Positions 17,323 to 25,283 of a stretch of DNA of 44,588 nt are shown in pieces. The notes below the pieces were generated by a model. The model was not told where the DNA came from, did no database searches, and was given only the letters and a program-made list of their open reading frames with translations. The translations under genes were made by a program, and so were the position numbers. Source of the DNA: Burkholderiaceae bacterium (GTDB lineage Bacteria > Pseudomonadota > Gammaproteobacteria > Burkholderiales > Burkholderiaceae_C); NCBI GenBank assembly GCA_031253955.1, contig JAIRVJ010000084.1, positions 1 to 44,588 on the forward strand, given 5' to 3'. The stretch's first letter is position 1. Each line of letters starts with the position of its first letter.

Positions 17323-17460
17323 TCAGACCGACGACAGGCGCTTGCGTCCCTTGGCGCGGCGCGCGTTGACGACGGCGCGGCCGCCCCGCGTTTTCATGCG
17401 CACCAAAAAGCCGTGCGTGCGTGCGCGGCGCGTCTTGGAAGGTTGGTAAGTACGTTTCAT
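17323..17460 (-). CDS. rpmH: 50S ribosomal protein L34
   Basis: A 45-residue L34 of the large ribosomal subunit. The sequence starts [20 protein letters not shown] and continues with the conserved basic [20 protein letters not shown]. It heads the rpmH-rnpA-yidD-yidC series on the minus strand. Bacterial rpmH is usually next to dnaA; here a pseudouridine synthase gene on the same strand lies upstream, so dnaA and the usual oriC context are not adjacent. A GATAAT-like -10 hexamer on the minus strand at about 17548-17553 could be its promoter, but no good -35 is visible. Confidence 0.97.
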   Translation of the reverse strand: MKRTYQPSKTRRARTHGFLVRMKTRGGRAVVNARRAKGRKRLSSV

Positions 17461-17583
17461 GGCAATCCGACTCTGAAAGAAAAAGGCACACCCCCCGGCC
17501 AAGACAGAGCAAGGCGCGGCTGGCAACCCAAACCGGGGAAACTGTAAATTATCGCAGACGGGACGATTTGGAATTCGAGTTCC

Positions 17584-18390
17584 TCAAAAATCCTCATCCT
17601 CGCCCAGATAACGCCACTGCCCCGGCGGCAGCGGGCCGAGGGGGATGGCACCGATGCGCACGCGCTTCAAGCCCGTCACGCTCAATCCCACCTGCTCGCA
17701 CATGCGGCGGATTTGGCGCTTTTTGCCTTCGGTGAGCACAAAGCTCAGTTGTTCCGGGTTTTGCCACTCCACCCGCGCGGGGCGCAGCGGCTGGCCGTCC
17801 AGCAGCAGGCCGTGGCGCAGCCGCGCCAGTTGCGCGGGCGCGAAGGCGGCCTGCACGTTGGCGCTGATGGTACCGAGCCGCACGCGCACCAGGTATTCCT
17901 TTTCGATGGCGGAGTCTTCGCCGATCAGTTGGCGCGCGACGCGGCCATCTTGCGTGAGCACCAGCAGGCCGGTGGAGTCAATGTCCAAGCGGCCCGCCGG
18001 GGCCAGACCCCGGCGCTGCGCGGGCGAAAAGCGCATGGGCGCCGCGTCGCCGCGCCAGCGGTTGCCGGGCGTAAAGAGCGTTGCGGCGGGCAGATGGCCA
18101 TCTTCGGCCTGGCCGCTGACGTAGCCCACGGGTTTGTGCAGCAGCACCGTCACGCGCCGCGCCTGGGCTTGGGTCGCCTCGCGCTGCACCGTGACCTGGT
18201 CTTGCGGCAGCACCTTGCTGCCCACAGCGGCCACCGCGCCGTTGACGCGCACCCAGCCGCGCTCGATCCACTCGTCAGCCTCGCGGCGCGAGCACAGGCC
18301 CATGTCCGACAGGCGCTTGTTCAGCCGCACCGCGCTGCCGCCTGCAGGCGGCAGGGCATGCTCTGGGCGAGGGGCGCGGTGCAGATTCAA
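17584..18390 (-). CDS. rRNA pseudouridine synthase, RsuA/RluF-like
   Basis: A protein of up to 268 residues of the RsuA/RluB/E/F family, which converts uridine to pseudouridine in rRNA. An S4 RNA-binding domain comes first ([20 protein letters not shown], about residues 21-65), then the catalytic domain with [11 protein letters not shown], the active-site Asp in [11 protein letters not shown], and [20 protein letters not shown] near the end. The ending resembles RluF (23S rRNA) more than RsuA. The start is uncertain: a TTG at 18390 overlaps the stop of the preceding gene (TTGA), while a GTG at 18330 would start right at the S4 domain. Confidence 0.88.
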   Translation of the reverse strand: MNLHRAPRPEHALPPAGGSAVRLNKRLSDMGLCSRREADEWIERGWVRVNGAVAAVGSKVLPQDQVTVQREATQAQARRVTVLLHKPVGYVSGQAEDGHLPAATLFTPGNRWRGDAAPMRFSPAQRRGLAPAGRLDIDSTGLLVLTQDGRVARQLIGEDSAIEKEYLVRVRLGTISANVQAAFAPAQLARLRHGLLLDGQPLRPARVEWQNPEQLSFVLTEGKKRQIRRMCEQVGLSVTGLKRVRIGAIPLGPLPPGQWRYLGEDEDF

Positions 18391-18713
18391 ACTCCCCAGA
18401 CCACGTCCTTGCCGGCGGCGGCGCTTTTTTCGAGCAGGTCGATGAACGGCGCCGCGCGGCGGCGCAGCGAGACGCCGTCGGGGTCGATCTCGCTTTCCTT
18501 GTCGTCTTGCGCCGGTCCCATGTCACGCGCGAAGGCGGCGGCTTCCTGCTCCTTGATCGCCTTGCGCAACGCCGCCACCGCCGCCGGCACTTGCGCCACC
18601 GTGACGATGCCCTGCGCTCCGGGCGATTTGCCGATGATCTTGAGCAGGGTTTCCGCATCCGGTTGCAGCATGATGACTTCAGCGGCGGCCTGGGACTTGA
18701 ACTTGTAGAGCAT
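18387..18713 (-). CDS. DUF1840 domain protein
   Basis: A 108-residue small cytoplasmic protein that fits the DUF1840 family of betaproteobacteria: it starts [20 protein letters not shown] and has [18 protein letters not shown] and the C-terminal [20 protein letters not shown]. Function is unknown. A strong ribosome site (GGAGG) precedes the ATG at 18713, which decides the start against the longer open frame upstream. The stop overlaps the TTG of the pseudouridine synthase gene, suggesting co-transcription. The creatininase-family gene lies 103 nt upstream, with heptamer repeats in between. Confidence 0.85.
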   Translation of the reverse strand: MLYKFKSQAAAEVIMLQPDAETLLKIIGKSPGAQGIVTVAQVPAAVAALRKAIKEQEAAAFARDMGPAQDDKESEIDPDGVSLRRRAAPFIDLLEKSAAAGKDVVWGV

Positions 18714-18816
18714 GACGTTTCCTCCGGCGGATGGTTCAGCGGCCCGCTTGCGCCGGCCACGGGGCAGTTTTGGATTATTGCAGCGTTGCCGCCCGCAGCG
18801 TCTGGCACGCTCAACG

Positions 18817-19659
18817 TCAAACGTCAACCGCCGAACGTTCTTGCAGCGTATCGGGCGGCAGGCGGTCGATCTCAAGCAACAGCGCGGCCAGCGCGCGGCC
18901 GGCCGCTTGCAGCAGCGCCTGGCCGTCTTCGGGCGTGGCGGCGGCGGCGTGGCCGGCGACGCCGGCAGGGTTGAGGTCTTGCGCCGTCCAGGCCAGTTTG
19001 GCGCTCTGGCCGTTGCCCAGAATGGCGAAGTTTTCGGCCCGCTGACGCGCGGCGGATTCAAAGCGCGCGGCGCGCTCCATGCGCACCTGTTGCGGCTTGA
19101 GCGCGAGCATGAGGGCCGTTTCCATCTGCCCGCCGTGCACGCCAAAACGCTGTTCTTCGGGCGCAAAGCGTTGCAGCGCCTGGCAGCCTTCGGGCAGCGC
19201 CAGCGCCAGTTTGTCCCAGTTGGGCACGCTGACCACCAGCAGGCCCAGCCGCGCGCGCAGATCGCGCGCCGCCACGTCCAGCAGACCGGTGTTGCCGCCG
19301 TGAGTGTTCAGCAGCACGAGTTTTCGCACGCCGCTGGCGGCTACGCTTTCGGCCAGATCGGTCCACAGGCGGATCACGGTTTCGGCCCTGAGCGTCAGGG
19401 TGCCGGGAAAAGCCCCGTGCTCCGGGCTGTAGCCCACCCGCTGCACCGGCAGAAAAAGCGCGGGCAGCCCGGCGGGCAGATGCGCGCTGGCCGCGCGCAC
19501 AATGCCGTGCGCGATGTCGGCATCGACCGACAGCGGCAGATGCGGCCCGTGCTGCTCGGTGGCCGCCAGCGGCAGCACGGCGATGGCGCGGGCGCGATCT
19601 AGCGCGGCCAGTTCCGGGCTGGTCAGGTCGGACCACTGATGTGAAAGCTGCGGTGTCAT
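18817..19659 (-). CDS. creatininase-family amidohydrolase
   Basis: A 280-residue member of the creatininase/MftE/ArfB family of metal-dependent amide hydrolases. The metal-site motifs are in the expected order: ATEQHGPHLPLSVDADIA near the start, NTHGGNTGLLDVAARDL in the middle and FGVHGGQMETALML in the C-terminal half. Such enzymes open cyclic or linear amides such as creatinine or riboflavin-pathway formamides; the substrate here cannot be told. Length is usual. The ATG at 19659 comes a few residues before the conserved core. The C-terminal tail runs into heptamer-type repeat DNA near 18817-18835. No pathway neighbours suggest its role. Confidence 0.88.
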   Translation of the reverse strand: MTPQLSHQWSDLTSPELAALDRARAIAVLPLAATEQHGPHLPLSVDADIAHGIVRAASAHLPAGLPALFLPVQRVGYSPEHGAFPGTLTLRAETVIRLWTDLAESVAASGVRKLVLLNTHGGNTGLLDVAARDLRARLGLLVVSVPNWDKLALALPEGCQALQRFAPEEQRFGVHGGQMETALMLALKPQQVRMERAARFESAARQRAENFAILGNGQSAKLAWTAQDLNPAGVAGHAAAATPEDGQALLQAAGRALAALLLEIDRLPPDTLQERSAVDV

Positions 19660-19678
19660 GGTAAATTATTCGCTACGC

Positions 19679-19729
19679 AAAAAATAGCTGATAGCCCAGA
19701 CTCAGTCTGTGCTGAAAGGCTATTTTATG
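19679..19729. repeat. ATAGCT-type inverted repeat
   Basis: AAAAATAGCTGATAGCC on the left and GGCTATTTTATG on the right form an imperfect hairpin of about 50 bp in the divergent spacer between the creatininase-family gene and the dsbD-like gene. A near relative is at 39306-39350 (ATAGCTGATAGCC shared). From memory, this type is common in Comamonadaceae spacers. Confidence 0.55.
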
Positions 19730-19804
19730 CAAAATTCCAAGCAAGGCGCCAAACCTTGCCTTCCGCTACAGTAGCTTGCTCGCCGTACACCAACTGCCCC
19801 ATTC

Positions 19805-22039
19805 ATGCTCCCACGCCTTGCGCACCGACTGCCGTTCGCCGTTTTCTGGCTAGCCGCCTGCCTGGTCTGGCTGCCTGCGGCGGGCCAGGACATACAGGCT
19901 GGCGCCGTGGTGCAAACGCCGCAGGTGCGCGCCGAACTGCTGGCTTTTGCCCCGCAAGGCGTGCCGCTGGGCGCGGACGCGGTGGGTGCCTCCCCGGTGT
20001 GGCTCGGCCTGCAACTGACACACCAGCCGGGCTGGCACACGTACTGGAAGAACGCGGGCGATTCCGGCATTCCCACCGAACTGGCGTTCACCCTGCCGCC
20101 CGGCGTGCAGGCGGGCGAGACCGCCTGGCCGCTGCCCAAAAAAATCCCCATCGGCCCCTTGGTCAATTACGGCTACGAAGACACGGTACTGCTGCCCGTG
20201 CCCTTGACCGTGACGCCGGAATACCGGCCCGGTCCGCTCGATGACGCCATGACGGTGCGGCTTCAGGCCAGTTGGCTGGTCTGCAAGGTGGAGTGCCTTC
20301 CGCAAGAAGGCAGCTTCATGCTCAAGCTGCCGCTGCACGGTTCCACGGCGCTGGCGGGCGCGGCGTTCGAGGCGGCCTTCAAGGCGCAGCCCGCGCCGCT
20401 GGCGGGCCAGCAAAGCGCGACGCTGATGGATGACGGCCAGCGCATCCGCGTGCGCATCGAGGGCCTGCCCGCGGCGCTGCGCGGCCAGCCGCTCGATGTG
20501 TGGGCGGAAACGCCCGGCGTGCTCCTGCCCGCCGCGCAGCCGGTTCCTCCCGGCCAAACCCCCGGCCCCAGCACCTGGAGCCAGCGCTGGGACGGCGCGG
20601 CATGGCTGGCCGATCTGCCCGTCTCCCCTGAACGCAGCCTAAACCCCGATCATCTGCCGCTGCTGCTGCTGGCCGGCGCGCAAGCCTGGCGCGCTGACGC
20701 GCAAGTGCAAGGCGGCTGGCCCGCGCCGGCAGCGGCGGAGCACGCCTTGCCGACGTTGAGCGCCGCGCCGCCCAATGCAAGCGCCCTGCCCGCCTCGCCC
20801 GCCTCGCCTTCCGGCAGCTTCCTGCTGGCCCTGCTCGGCGCGCTGCTGGGCGGCATGGTACTCAACCTCATGCCTTGCGTGTTCCCGGTGCTGGCCATCA
20901 AGGTACTGGGCTTTGCGCGCCACGCCAAGGACTGGCGCGCGCACCGCGCCAGCGGGCTGGCCTATAGCTGCGGCGTGCTGCTGTCGTTTCTGGCGCTGGG
21001 CGCGCTGATGCTGGGGCTGCGCGCCGCGGGCGAGCAGCTTGGCTGGGGCTTTCAGTTGCAATCGCCCTGGGTGGTGGCGGGGCTGGCCGCGCTGTTCACG
21101 GTAATCGGGCTAAACCTGGCGGGGATGTTCGAGTTCGCCAGTTTCGCGCCCGCGGGCATGGCCCATCTGCAAGCGCGGCACCCGTTGCTCGACGCGCTGC
21201 TTTCCGGCGTACTGGCGGTGGCCATCGCCTCGCCCTGCACCGCCCCTTACATGGGCGCGGCCATCGGCCTGGCAGTCGCCCTGCCCGCGTGGCAGGCGCT
21301 GGCCATCTTCGCCGCCTTGGGGCTGGGCATGGCGCTGCCCTACCTGCTGGCAAGCTGGCTGCCGCAAGTGGCGCGGCTGCTGCCCCGGCCCGGCGCGTGG
21401 ATGCAGGTGTTCCGGCAGTTCATGGCCTTTCCCATGTTCGCCACCGTGGCGTGGCTGCTGTGGGTGCTGGGCCAGCAAAGCGGCATCGACGGCGCAGCTT
21501 CCCTCTTGGGACTGCTGGTGCTGCTGGCGATGCTGCTGTGGGCGCTGGGCTTGGCGAGCCGCGCGCGCTGGTGGCTGGCGGGGTTTGCGCTGGCCGCGCT
21601 GGTTTTGCTGGCGGGAGCCATCGGCCACAACCTTTTCAAGACAGCGGAACCGGGCGCCAATGCGGACGCCGCCGCAGACGCCGGTCAGCCGGCGCGCTGG
21701 CAGCCCTGGTCGCCGCAGGTGGAGCAGGCCGCGCTGGTGCAGGGCAAGCCGGTGTTTGTGGACTTCACCGCCGCCTGGTGCGTGACCTGCCAATACAACA
21801 AAAAGACCACGCTGGCCAACGCCCAGGTGCTGCGCGCCTTCGACGCGCGCGGCGTGCAAACCCTGCGCGCCGACTGGACGCGCCGCGACGCCGCCATCTC
21901 CGCCGAACTGCAACGCCTGGGCCGCAGCGGCGTGCCGGTCTACCTGCTGCAAGCGCCGGGGCGCGAGCCGGTGCTGCTAAGTGAACTGCCGAGCGTGGGT
22001 GAAGTCTTGGCCGCCCTGGAAAGCGTTGACCTGAAATAA
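19805..22039 (+). CDS. ScsB/DsbD-type thiol-disulfide reductase
   Basis: A 744-residue membrane protein that carries reducing power from cytoplasmic thioredoxin to the periplasm. After a signal peptide, the N-terminal periplasmic domain has GWHTYWKNAGDSGIP, typical of ScsB-like proteins, and a cysteine pair Cys159/Cys163 (VCKVECLP). The central block of about eight membrane segments carries the two redox cysteines, Cys358 in LMPCVFPVLAIK and Cys478 in ASPCTAPYMG. The C-terminal thioredoxin domain has the active site CVTC (about 658) in FVDFTAAWCVTCQ. All redox cysteines are present, so it should be functional. It could keep periplasmic isomerases or copper-stressed proteins reduced; partners are not visible nearby. 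Confidence 0.92.
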   Translation: MLPRLAHRLPFAVFWLAACLVWLPAAGQDIQAGAVVQTPQVRAELLAFAPQGVPLGADAVGASPVWLGLQLTHQPGWHTYWKNAGDSGIPTELAFTLPPGVQAGETAWPLPKKIPIGPLVNYGYEDTVLLPVPLTVTPEYRPGPLDDAMTVRLQASWLVCKVECLPQEGSFMLKLPLHGSTALAGAAFEAAFKAQPAPLAGQQSATLMDDGQRIRVRIEGLPAALRGQPLDVWAETPGVLLPAAQPVPPGQTPGPSTWSQRWDGAAWLADLPVSPERSLNPDHLPLLLLAGAQAWRADAQVQGGWPAPAAAEHALPTLSAAPPNASALPASPASPSGSFLLALLGALLGGMVLNLMPCVFPVLAIKVLGFARHAKDWRAHRASGLAYSCGVLLSFLALGALMLGLRAAGEQLGWGFQLQSPWVVAGLAALFTVIGLNLAGMFEFASFAPAGMAHLQARHPLLDALLSGVLAVAIASPCTAPYMGAAIGLAVALPAWQALAIFAALGLGMALPYLLASWLPQVARLLPRPGAWMQVFRQFMAFPMFATVAWLLWVLGQQSGIDGAASLLGLLVLLAMLLWALGLASRARWWLAGFALAALVLLAGAIGHNLFKTAEPGANADAAADAGQPARWQPWSPQVEQAALVQGKPVFVDFTAAWCVTCQYNKKTTLANAQVLRAFDARGVQTLRADWTRRDAAISAELQRLGRSGVPVYLLQAPGREPVLLSELPSVGEVLAALESVDLK

Positions 22040-22060
22040 TTTCAAAAAAATAATTACAAT
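22026..22060 (+). promoter_or_regulatory. possible promoter/operator of brnTA
   Basis: The short spacer before brnT is strikingly AT-rich. TTGACC at 22026-22031 and TAATTA at 22051-22056 or TACAAT at 22055-22060 are the best -35/-10 candidates, but their spacing (19 or 23) is not ideal. BrnA-type antitoxins repress their own operon, so the operator should be here. Weak call. Confidence 0.25.
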
Positions 22061-22069
22061 TTCGTGGTC

Positions 22070-22378
22070 ATGACGTTTCGTTTCGAGTGGGATCAGGCCA
22101 AGAATCTGGCAAACCAGCGCAAGCACGGCCTGAGCTTCGAGGAAGCGATTCAGGTATTTCAAGACCCGTTGGTGTCTGCCACACAGGATCGGATCGAAAA
22201 CGGCGAATACCGCTGGCAGGCGTTGGGGTTCGTGCGTGGCGCGCTCGCCTTGGTCGCTTATACGGTTTGGAACGAAGACGATGAAGATGCCAAAGAAGCC
22301 AGCGAGGTTATACGCCCAATCTCGGCCAGACCTGCGACACCGAAAGAAAGGCGACGCTATGAGCAAGAAAATGGTTAG
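22070..22378 (+). CDS. brnT: BrnT-type toxin (RNase)
   Basis: A 102-residue BrnT toxin, a small RelE-fold ribonuclease that slows translation. It begins MTFRFEWDQAKNLANQRKHG, the family hallmark (FEWD followed by KN-NKRKHG), then LSFEEAIQVFQDP, and RIENGEYRWQALGFV in the beta-sheet core. Usual length is about 90-100. The ATG at 22070 was preferred to an in-frame GTG 6 nt upstream because the family begins there. It overlaps brnA by 20 nt, the usual toxin-first order of brnTA. Confidence 0.92.
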   Translation: MTFRFEWDQAKNLANQRKHGLSFEEAIQVFQDPLVSATQDRIENGEYRWQALGFVRGALALVAYTVWNEDDEDAKEASEVIRPISARPATPKERRRYEQENG

Positions 22379-22679
22379 CTACACCCTGGATACTTTGCCG
22401 CCGCTGACGGCTGCACAGTGCGCCAACCTTGACCGCATAGCCCAATTGCAGGTGCGCGGTGAGCTTCAGGTCGATACAAGCGACATCCCGGAACTGACCG
22501 ACGAGCAATTCAAAGCCGCGGTCAAAAGCCGCTTCCACAAGCCGCGCAAAAAACAGATCACGGCCAAGGTCGATGCCGACGTGCTGGAATGGCTGAAGTC
22601 GCAAGGCAGGGGCTACCAGTCACGCCTGAATGCCATCCTGCGCCGGGAAATGCTGGGGGCATTGAACGTTGAACGTTGA
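22359..22679 (+). CDS. brnA: BrnA-type antitoxin
   Basis: A 106-residue antitoxin that should bind and neutralise BrnT and repress the operon. The C-terminal half is the ribbon-helix-helix DNA-binding domain: KKQITAKVDADVLEWLKSQG followed by GYQSRLNAILRREM, the BrnA signature. The N-terminal part (IPELTDEQFKAAV) fits the toxin-binding region. The ATG at 22359 lies inside the end of brnT, giving the translational overlap typical of the pair; longer upstream readings are not family-like. The last residues (LNVER) are encoded by a GTTGAAC heptamer repeat, so the tail has probably been replaced by repeat DNA. Confidence 0.92.
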   Translation: MSKKMVSYTLDTLPPLTAAQCANLDRIAQLQVRGELQVDTSDIPELTDEQFKAAVKSRFHKPRKKQITAKVDADVLEWLKSQGRGYQSRLNAILRREMLGALNVER

Positions 22680-22684
22680 ACGTT
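22662..22684. repeat. GTTGAAC heptamer repeat, three copies
   Basis: TTGAACG is repeated three times with a 7-bp period, overlapping the end of brnA. Related heptamer tracts (GTTGAGC, GTTGGGC or complements) are near 10603, 10770, 14630, 18805, 24122, 24399, 38206, 38257 and 44128. Confidence 0.6.
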
Positions 22685-22714
22685 TTGCGTCCAATGCGGC
22701 AAAATTCCTGAATT

Positions 22715-22796
22715 AATAGCTTGATGCGATTGATTTAACTGCATTTAAGACTATTTTTAAGTTTAAATATAGATAACACTTTTGAGTATAGCTATC
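22715..22796. repeat. AT-rich ATAGCT-type element
   Basis: AATAGCTT at the left and TATAGCTATC at the right bound a very AT-rich stretch of about 80 bp (ending near 22796). It resembles 14430-14510 in size, ends and base composition. It is non-coding. The whole stretch from 22680 to 23215 holds only repeats: this element, a MITE and a palindrome pair. Confidence 0.45.
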
Positions 22797-22846
22797 AAAT
22801 TTGCAGAGCACCAAACATCAGATCAGTACAGGGCGATCGCATCTAA

Positions 22847-23016
22847 TTCCATTTCTCGTTCAAGACGAAAAAATACCCCGTCATTCCCGCGAAGGCGGGA
22901 ATCCAAGAACGCCTCCTCAATCCGGCGTGCTTGTTCAGCGCACCCATGAATTCCAGCCTTCGCGGGAATGACGATTTTTGGTGATGGTTTCTTATCATCT
23001 TGGACGCGAATTGGAA
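22847..23016. mobile_element. MITE copy 2 (170 bp, TAA target duplication)
   Basis: This is the second copy of the element at 4149-4319; by eye the two agree at over 90 percent of positions over the full length, including both ends (left end TTCCATTTCTCGTTCAAGA). TAA flanks it on both sides (22844-22846 and 23017-23019). One palindrome arm has changed bases (CAGCCTTCGCGGGAATG instead of CCGCCTTCG...), so the hairpin is weaker here. Confidence 0.8.
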
Positions 23017-23048
23017 TAAATCGCGCAATCGCCAAGAGACAAGGAAAG

Positions 23049-23138
23049 TAGGGGCGAAAAATTTTTCGCCCCTACGCTCAAAAGAGTCATGGCGCTGGCA
23101 AGGAGGCACCTCAGGGCGAAAGATTTTTCGCCCCTACG
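23049..23138. repeat. paired GGGGCGAAA palindromes
   Basis: Two palindromic units, 23049-23074 (TAGGGGCGAAAAAT and its exact inverse) and 23113-23137 (AGGGCGAAAGATTTTTCGCC plus CCTAC), lie about 40 bp apart. The outer arms are also inverted relative to each other (GTAGGGGCGAAA ... TTTCGCCCCTAC). The same pair with the same spacing type is at 24243-24335. Confidence 0.7.
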
Positions 23139-23215
23139 AAAGCACGGGTGTCATTCATTGCATCGAAATCCAATGGGTTGATTTGAATGGAATTCAGATG
23201 CAATCGCCTTGAACA

Positions 23216-24070
23216 TCAGTAGCTGTACACCCCCCGCCCGCTCTTGCGCCCCAGCCGTCCGGCGGCCACGTATTCGCGCAGCAGGGGGCAGGGGCGGTAT
23301 TTGCTGTCGCCGAACTCGTGCAGGTACACCTCCATCACCGCCAGGCACACGTCCAGCCCGATCATGTCGGCCAGCGCCAGCGGGCCAATCGGGTGGTTGC
23401 AGCCCAGCTTCATGCCGGCGTCGATGTCCTCCGGCGTTGCCAGCCCTTCGGCCAGCACGAAAAAGGCTTCGTTAATCATCGGCACCAGAATCCGGTTGAC
23501 CACGAAGCCCGGCGCGTTCTTCACCGCGATGGGCGACTTGCCCAGCTGCACGGCCAGCGCCTGCACGGCAGCGAACGTGGCGTCGCTCGTTTGCAGCCCG
23601 CGAATGATCTCCACCAGCGCCATCATCGGCACCGGGTTGAAAAAGTGCATCCCCACAAAACGGTCGGCCCGCCCGGTCACGGCGGCCAGTTGTGTGATCG
23701 AGATCGACGAGGTGTTGGTGGCGATGATGGCTTGCGGCGCCAGCATCTCGCCCAGTTGCTTGAGAATTTTGTTTTTCAGCGCGTGGTTCTCCGTGGCCGC
23801 CTCGATCACCAGTTGCGCGTGCCCCAGATCTTCGTAACGCGTCGATCCCGCGATGCGCGCCAGCGCGGCAGCCTTGTCGCCTTCCGTCAGCTTGCCCTTG
23901 GCCAGCAGCCGCTCCAGGCTCTTGCCCACGGCGGCCAGCCCCCGGTCCACGGCTTGCCGGTCGATATCGACCATCACCGCCTCCACGCCCGCCACCGCGC
24001 AAGCCTGCGCGATACCGCTGCCCATGGTGCCGGCGCCCACGATGCCGACGGTGCGAATGGAACTGTTCAT
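23216..24070 (-). CDS. hbd: 3-hydroxybutyryl-CoA dehydrogenase
   Basis: A 284-residue NAD(P)-dependent 3-hydroxyacyl-CoA dehydrogenase. The Rossmann motif GIVGAGTMGSGIAQACAVAG is at the start, followed by LVIEAATENHALK, the catalytic-region segments TNTSSISIT and GMHFFNPVPMM, and the C-terminal domain with NAPGFVVNRILVPMINEA and CNHPIGPLALADMIGLD. Length equals typical Hbd/PaaH (about 282). It oxidises or forms 3-hydroxybutyryl-CoA in fatty acid, aromatic acid or PHB-related metabolism. The ATG at 24070 is preceded by AGGAG at 9 nt. It stands alone between two repeat-rich spacers. Confidence 0.94.
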   Translation of the reverse strand: MNSSIRTVGIVGAGTMGSGIAQACAVAGVEAVMVDIDRQAVDRGLAAVGKSLERLLAKGKLTEGDKAAALARIAGSTRYEDLGHAQLVIEAATENHALKNKILKQLGEMLAPQAIIATNTSSISITQLAAVTGRADRFVGMHFFNPVPMMALVEIIRGLQTSDATFAAVQALAVQLGKSPIAVKNAPGFVVNRILVPMINEAFFVLAEGLATPEDIDAGMKLGCNHPIGPLALADMIGLDVCLAVMEVYLHEFGDSKYRPCPLLREYVAAGRLGRKSGRGVYSY

Positions 24071-24118
24071 CACATGCTGCTCCTGCAAAAAAACGAACGC
24101 CGCAATAGTAAAGGAACG

Positions 24119-24150
24119 TGGAGCGTTTGGCGTTGCGCGTTGAGCGCGTG
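24119..24150. repeat. heptamer-type repeat upstream of hbd
   Basis: GAGCGTTTGGCGTTGCGCG and GTTGAGCGCG form a degenerate GTTGAGC heptamer tract. It lies 50-80 bp before the hbd start, where the promoter should be. Confidence 0.45.
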
Positions 24151-24242
24151 AAATACCGCTTGCCGCAACAAGTTCCCGCGCAAAACGCTAGAGCAGTTTT
24201 GGTTCAAATGCTGACACCTCTATTGGTGGCAGGCGCTGCTTC

Positions 24243-24335
24243 GTAGGGGCGAAAAATGTTTCGCCCGGCTGCGCCTCACTCAAGGCGCCACGCTCTTTCG
24301 CTGCGGGGAGGGCGAAAGATTTTTCGCCCCTACAA
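24243..24335. repeat. paired GGGGCGAAA palindromes, second pair
   Basis: GTAGGGGCGAAAAATGTTTC at the left (unit to 24266) and AGGGCGAAAGATTTTTCGCC plus CCTAC at the right (24309-24333) are separated by about 42 bp. The pair has the same layout as 23049-23138. Further right, CGCTCAACGCTCAACG (24399-24421) is a heptamer repeat. The 403-bp spacer 24071-24473 holds only repeats and whatever promoters lie between them. Confidence 0.65.
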
Positions 24336-24473
24336 CCGGCGGCTTTCTTCCCTCTATCCCCGGAAGAAAAAGTGTCATCAACTAAACCAAAACCGCTTTA
24401 ATCGCTCAACGCTCAACGTTTGTTCGGCGTCGCCTAAAATTCTTTGTTTGCACCCCCGTGCGCCGCTGCTCTC

Positions 24474-25283
24474 ATGCACTTTCCCCTGGCCCTGGATTTG
24501 CGCACCCTCTGGCGTATGCGCGCGCTGCTGCGCGTGCTCACGCGGCGCGACCTGGCCGCGCGCACCGCCGGCTCGGTGGGCGGGTGGCTGTGGGTGTGGC
24601 TGCCGCCGCTGGCCACGGTGGCGGCGTACTTTCTGGTGTTCGACGTGGTATTCGCCATGCGCGTGGGTGGCGCCGCCGCGCCCGCCGCCGCTCGCGTGGG
24701 CACCTACCTGATCGTCGGCATGCTGCCCTGGATGGCTTTTGTCGATGCCGTGCAGCGCGGCATGGGCAGCCTGCTAGAAGCCGGCCCGCTGCTGCAAAAA
24801 AACCCGTTGCCGCCCGCCCTCTTTCCAGCCCGCGCGGTGCTTGCCAGCGGCTGCGTATTCGCTCCGCTGATCGTGCTGCTGATTGCCGCCTACGCGCCCG
24901 CGCACCACTTTCGCCCCGGCGTGTGGGCGGTGCCGGCGCTGCTGGCCGGGCAACTGGCGCTGTCGTTTCTGCTCGCGTACCTGCTGGCCATCCTCACCGC
25001 CGCGCTGCGCGACGTGGCGCAGGGCGTGGGGCTGCTTTTGTCGCTGGGCATCTTCCTGTCGCCGATCCTGTTTCGGCTGGAACAGTTTCCCGAACGCTGG
25101 CGCTGGGTGCTGTGGCTCAACCCCATGACCGCGCCCGCGCTGGGCTACCAGGCCGCGCTGCTCGAAGGCGCCGCGCCGCGCCTCATGGTCTGGGCCGCGC
25201 TGGCCGCTTGGCTGGCCGCGCTGGCGCTGCTGCTCAATCTGGCGCTGGCGCGCAGCCGCGATCAATTGGTCGATTGGCTATGA
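24474..25283 (+). CDS. wzm: ABC-2 polysaccharide exporter permease (Wzm-like)
   Basis: A 269-residue inner-membrane permease of the ABC-2 type with about six membrane segments (for example PLATVAAYFLVFDVVF, VLASGCVFAPLIVLLIAAYA, QLALSFLLAYLLAILTAALR and the segment before the end). The ILTAALRDVAQGVGLLLSLG, LSPILFRLEQFPERWRW and WLNPMTAP pattern is typical of Wzm/KpsM exporters of O-antigen or capsule chains. It overlaps the ATPase gene by 4 nt (ATGA). The ATG at 24474 was chosen over a TTG 30 nt upstream. The cargo is unknown, as no glycosyltransferases are nearby. Confidence 0.9.
   Translation: MHFPLALDLRTLWRMRALLRVLTRRDLAARTAGSVGGWLWVWLPPLATVAAYFLVFDVVFAMRVGGAAAPAAARVGTYLIVGMLPWMAFVDAVQRGMGSLLEAGPLLQKNPLPPALFPARAVLASGCVFAPLIVLLIAAYAPAHHFRPGVWAVPALLAGQLALSFLLAYLLAILTAALRDVAQGVGLLLSLGIFLSPILFRLEQFPERWRWVLWLNPMTAPALGYQAALLEGAAPRLMVWAALAAWLAALALLLNLALARSRDQLVDWL

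Noticed and set aside
17461-17583. oriC/dnaA-box region upstream of rpmH
   Set aside because: I see no cluster of TTATNCACA-type boxes and no dnaA gene next to it.
22236-22679. Longer BrnA reading from an upstream start
   Set aside because: The extra N-terminal residues are the brnT sequence in another phase; the ATG at 22359 fits the family.
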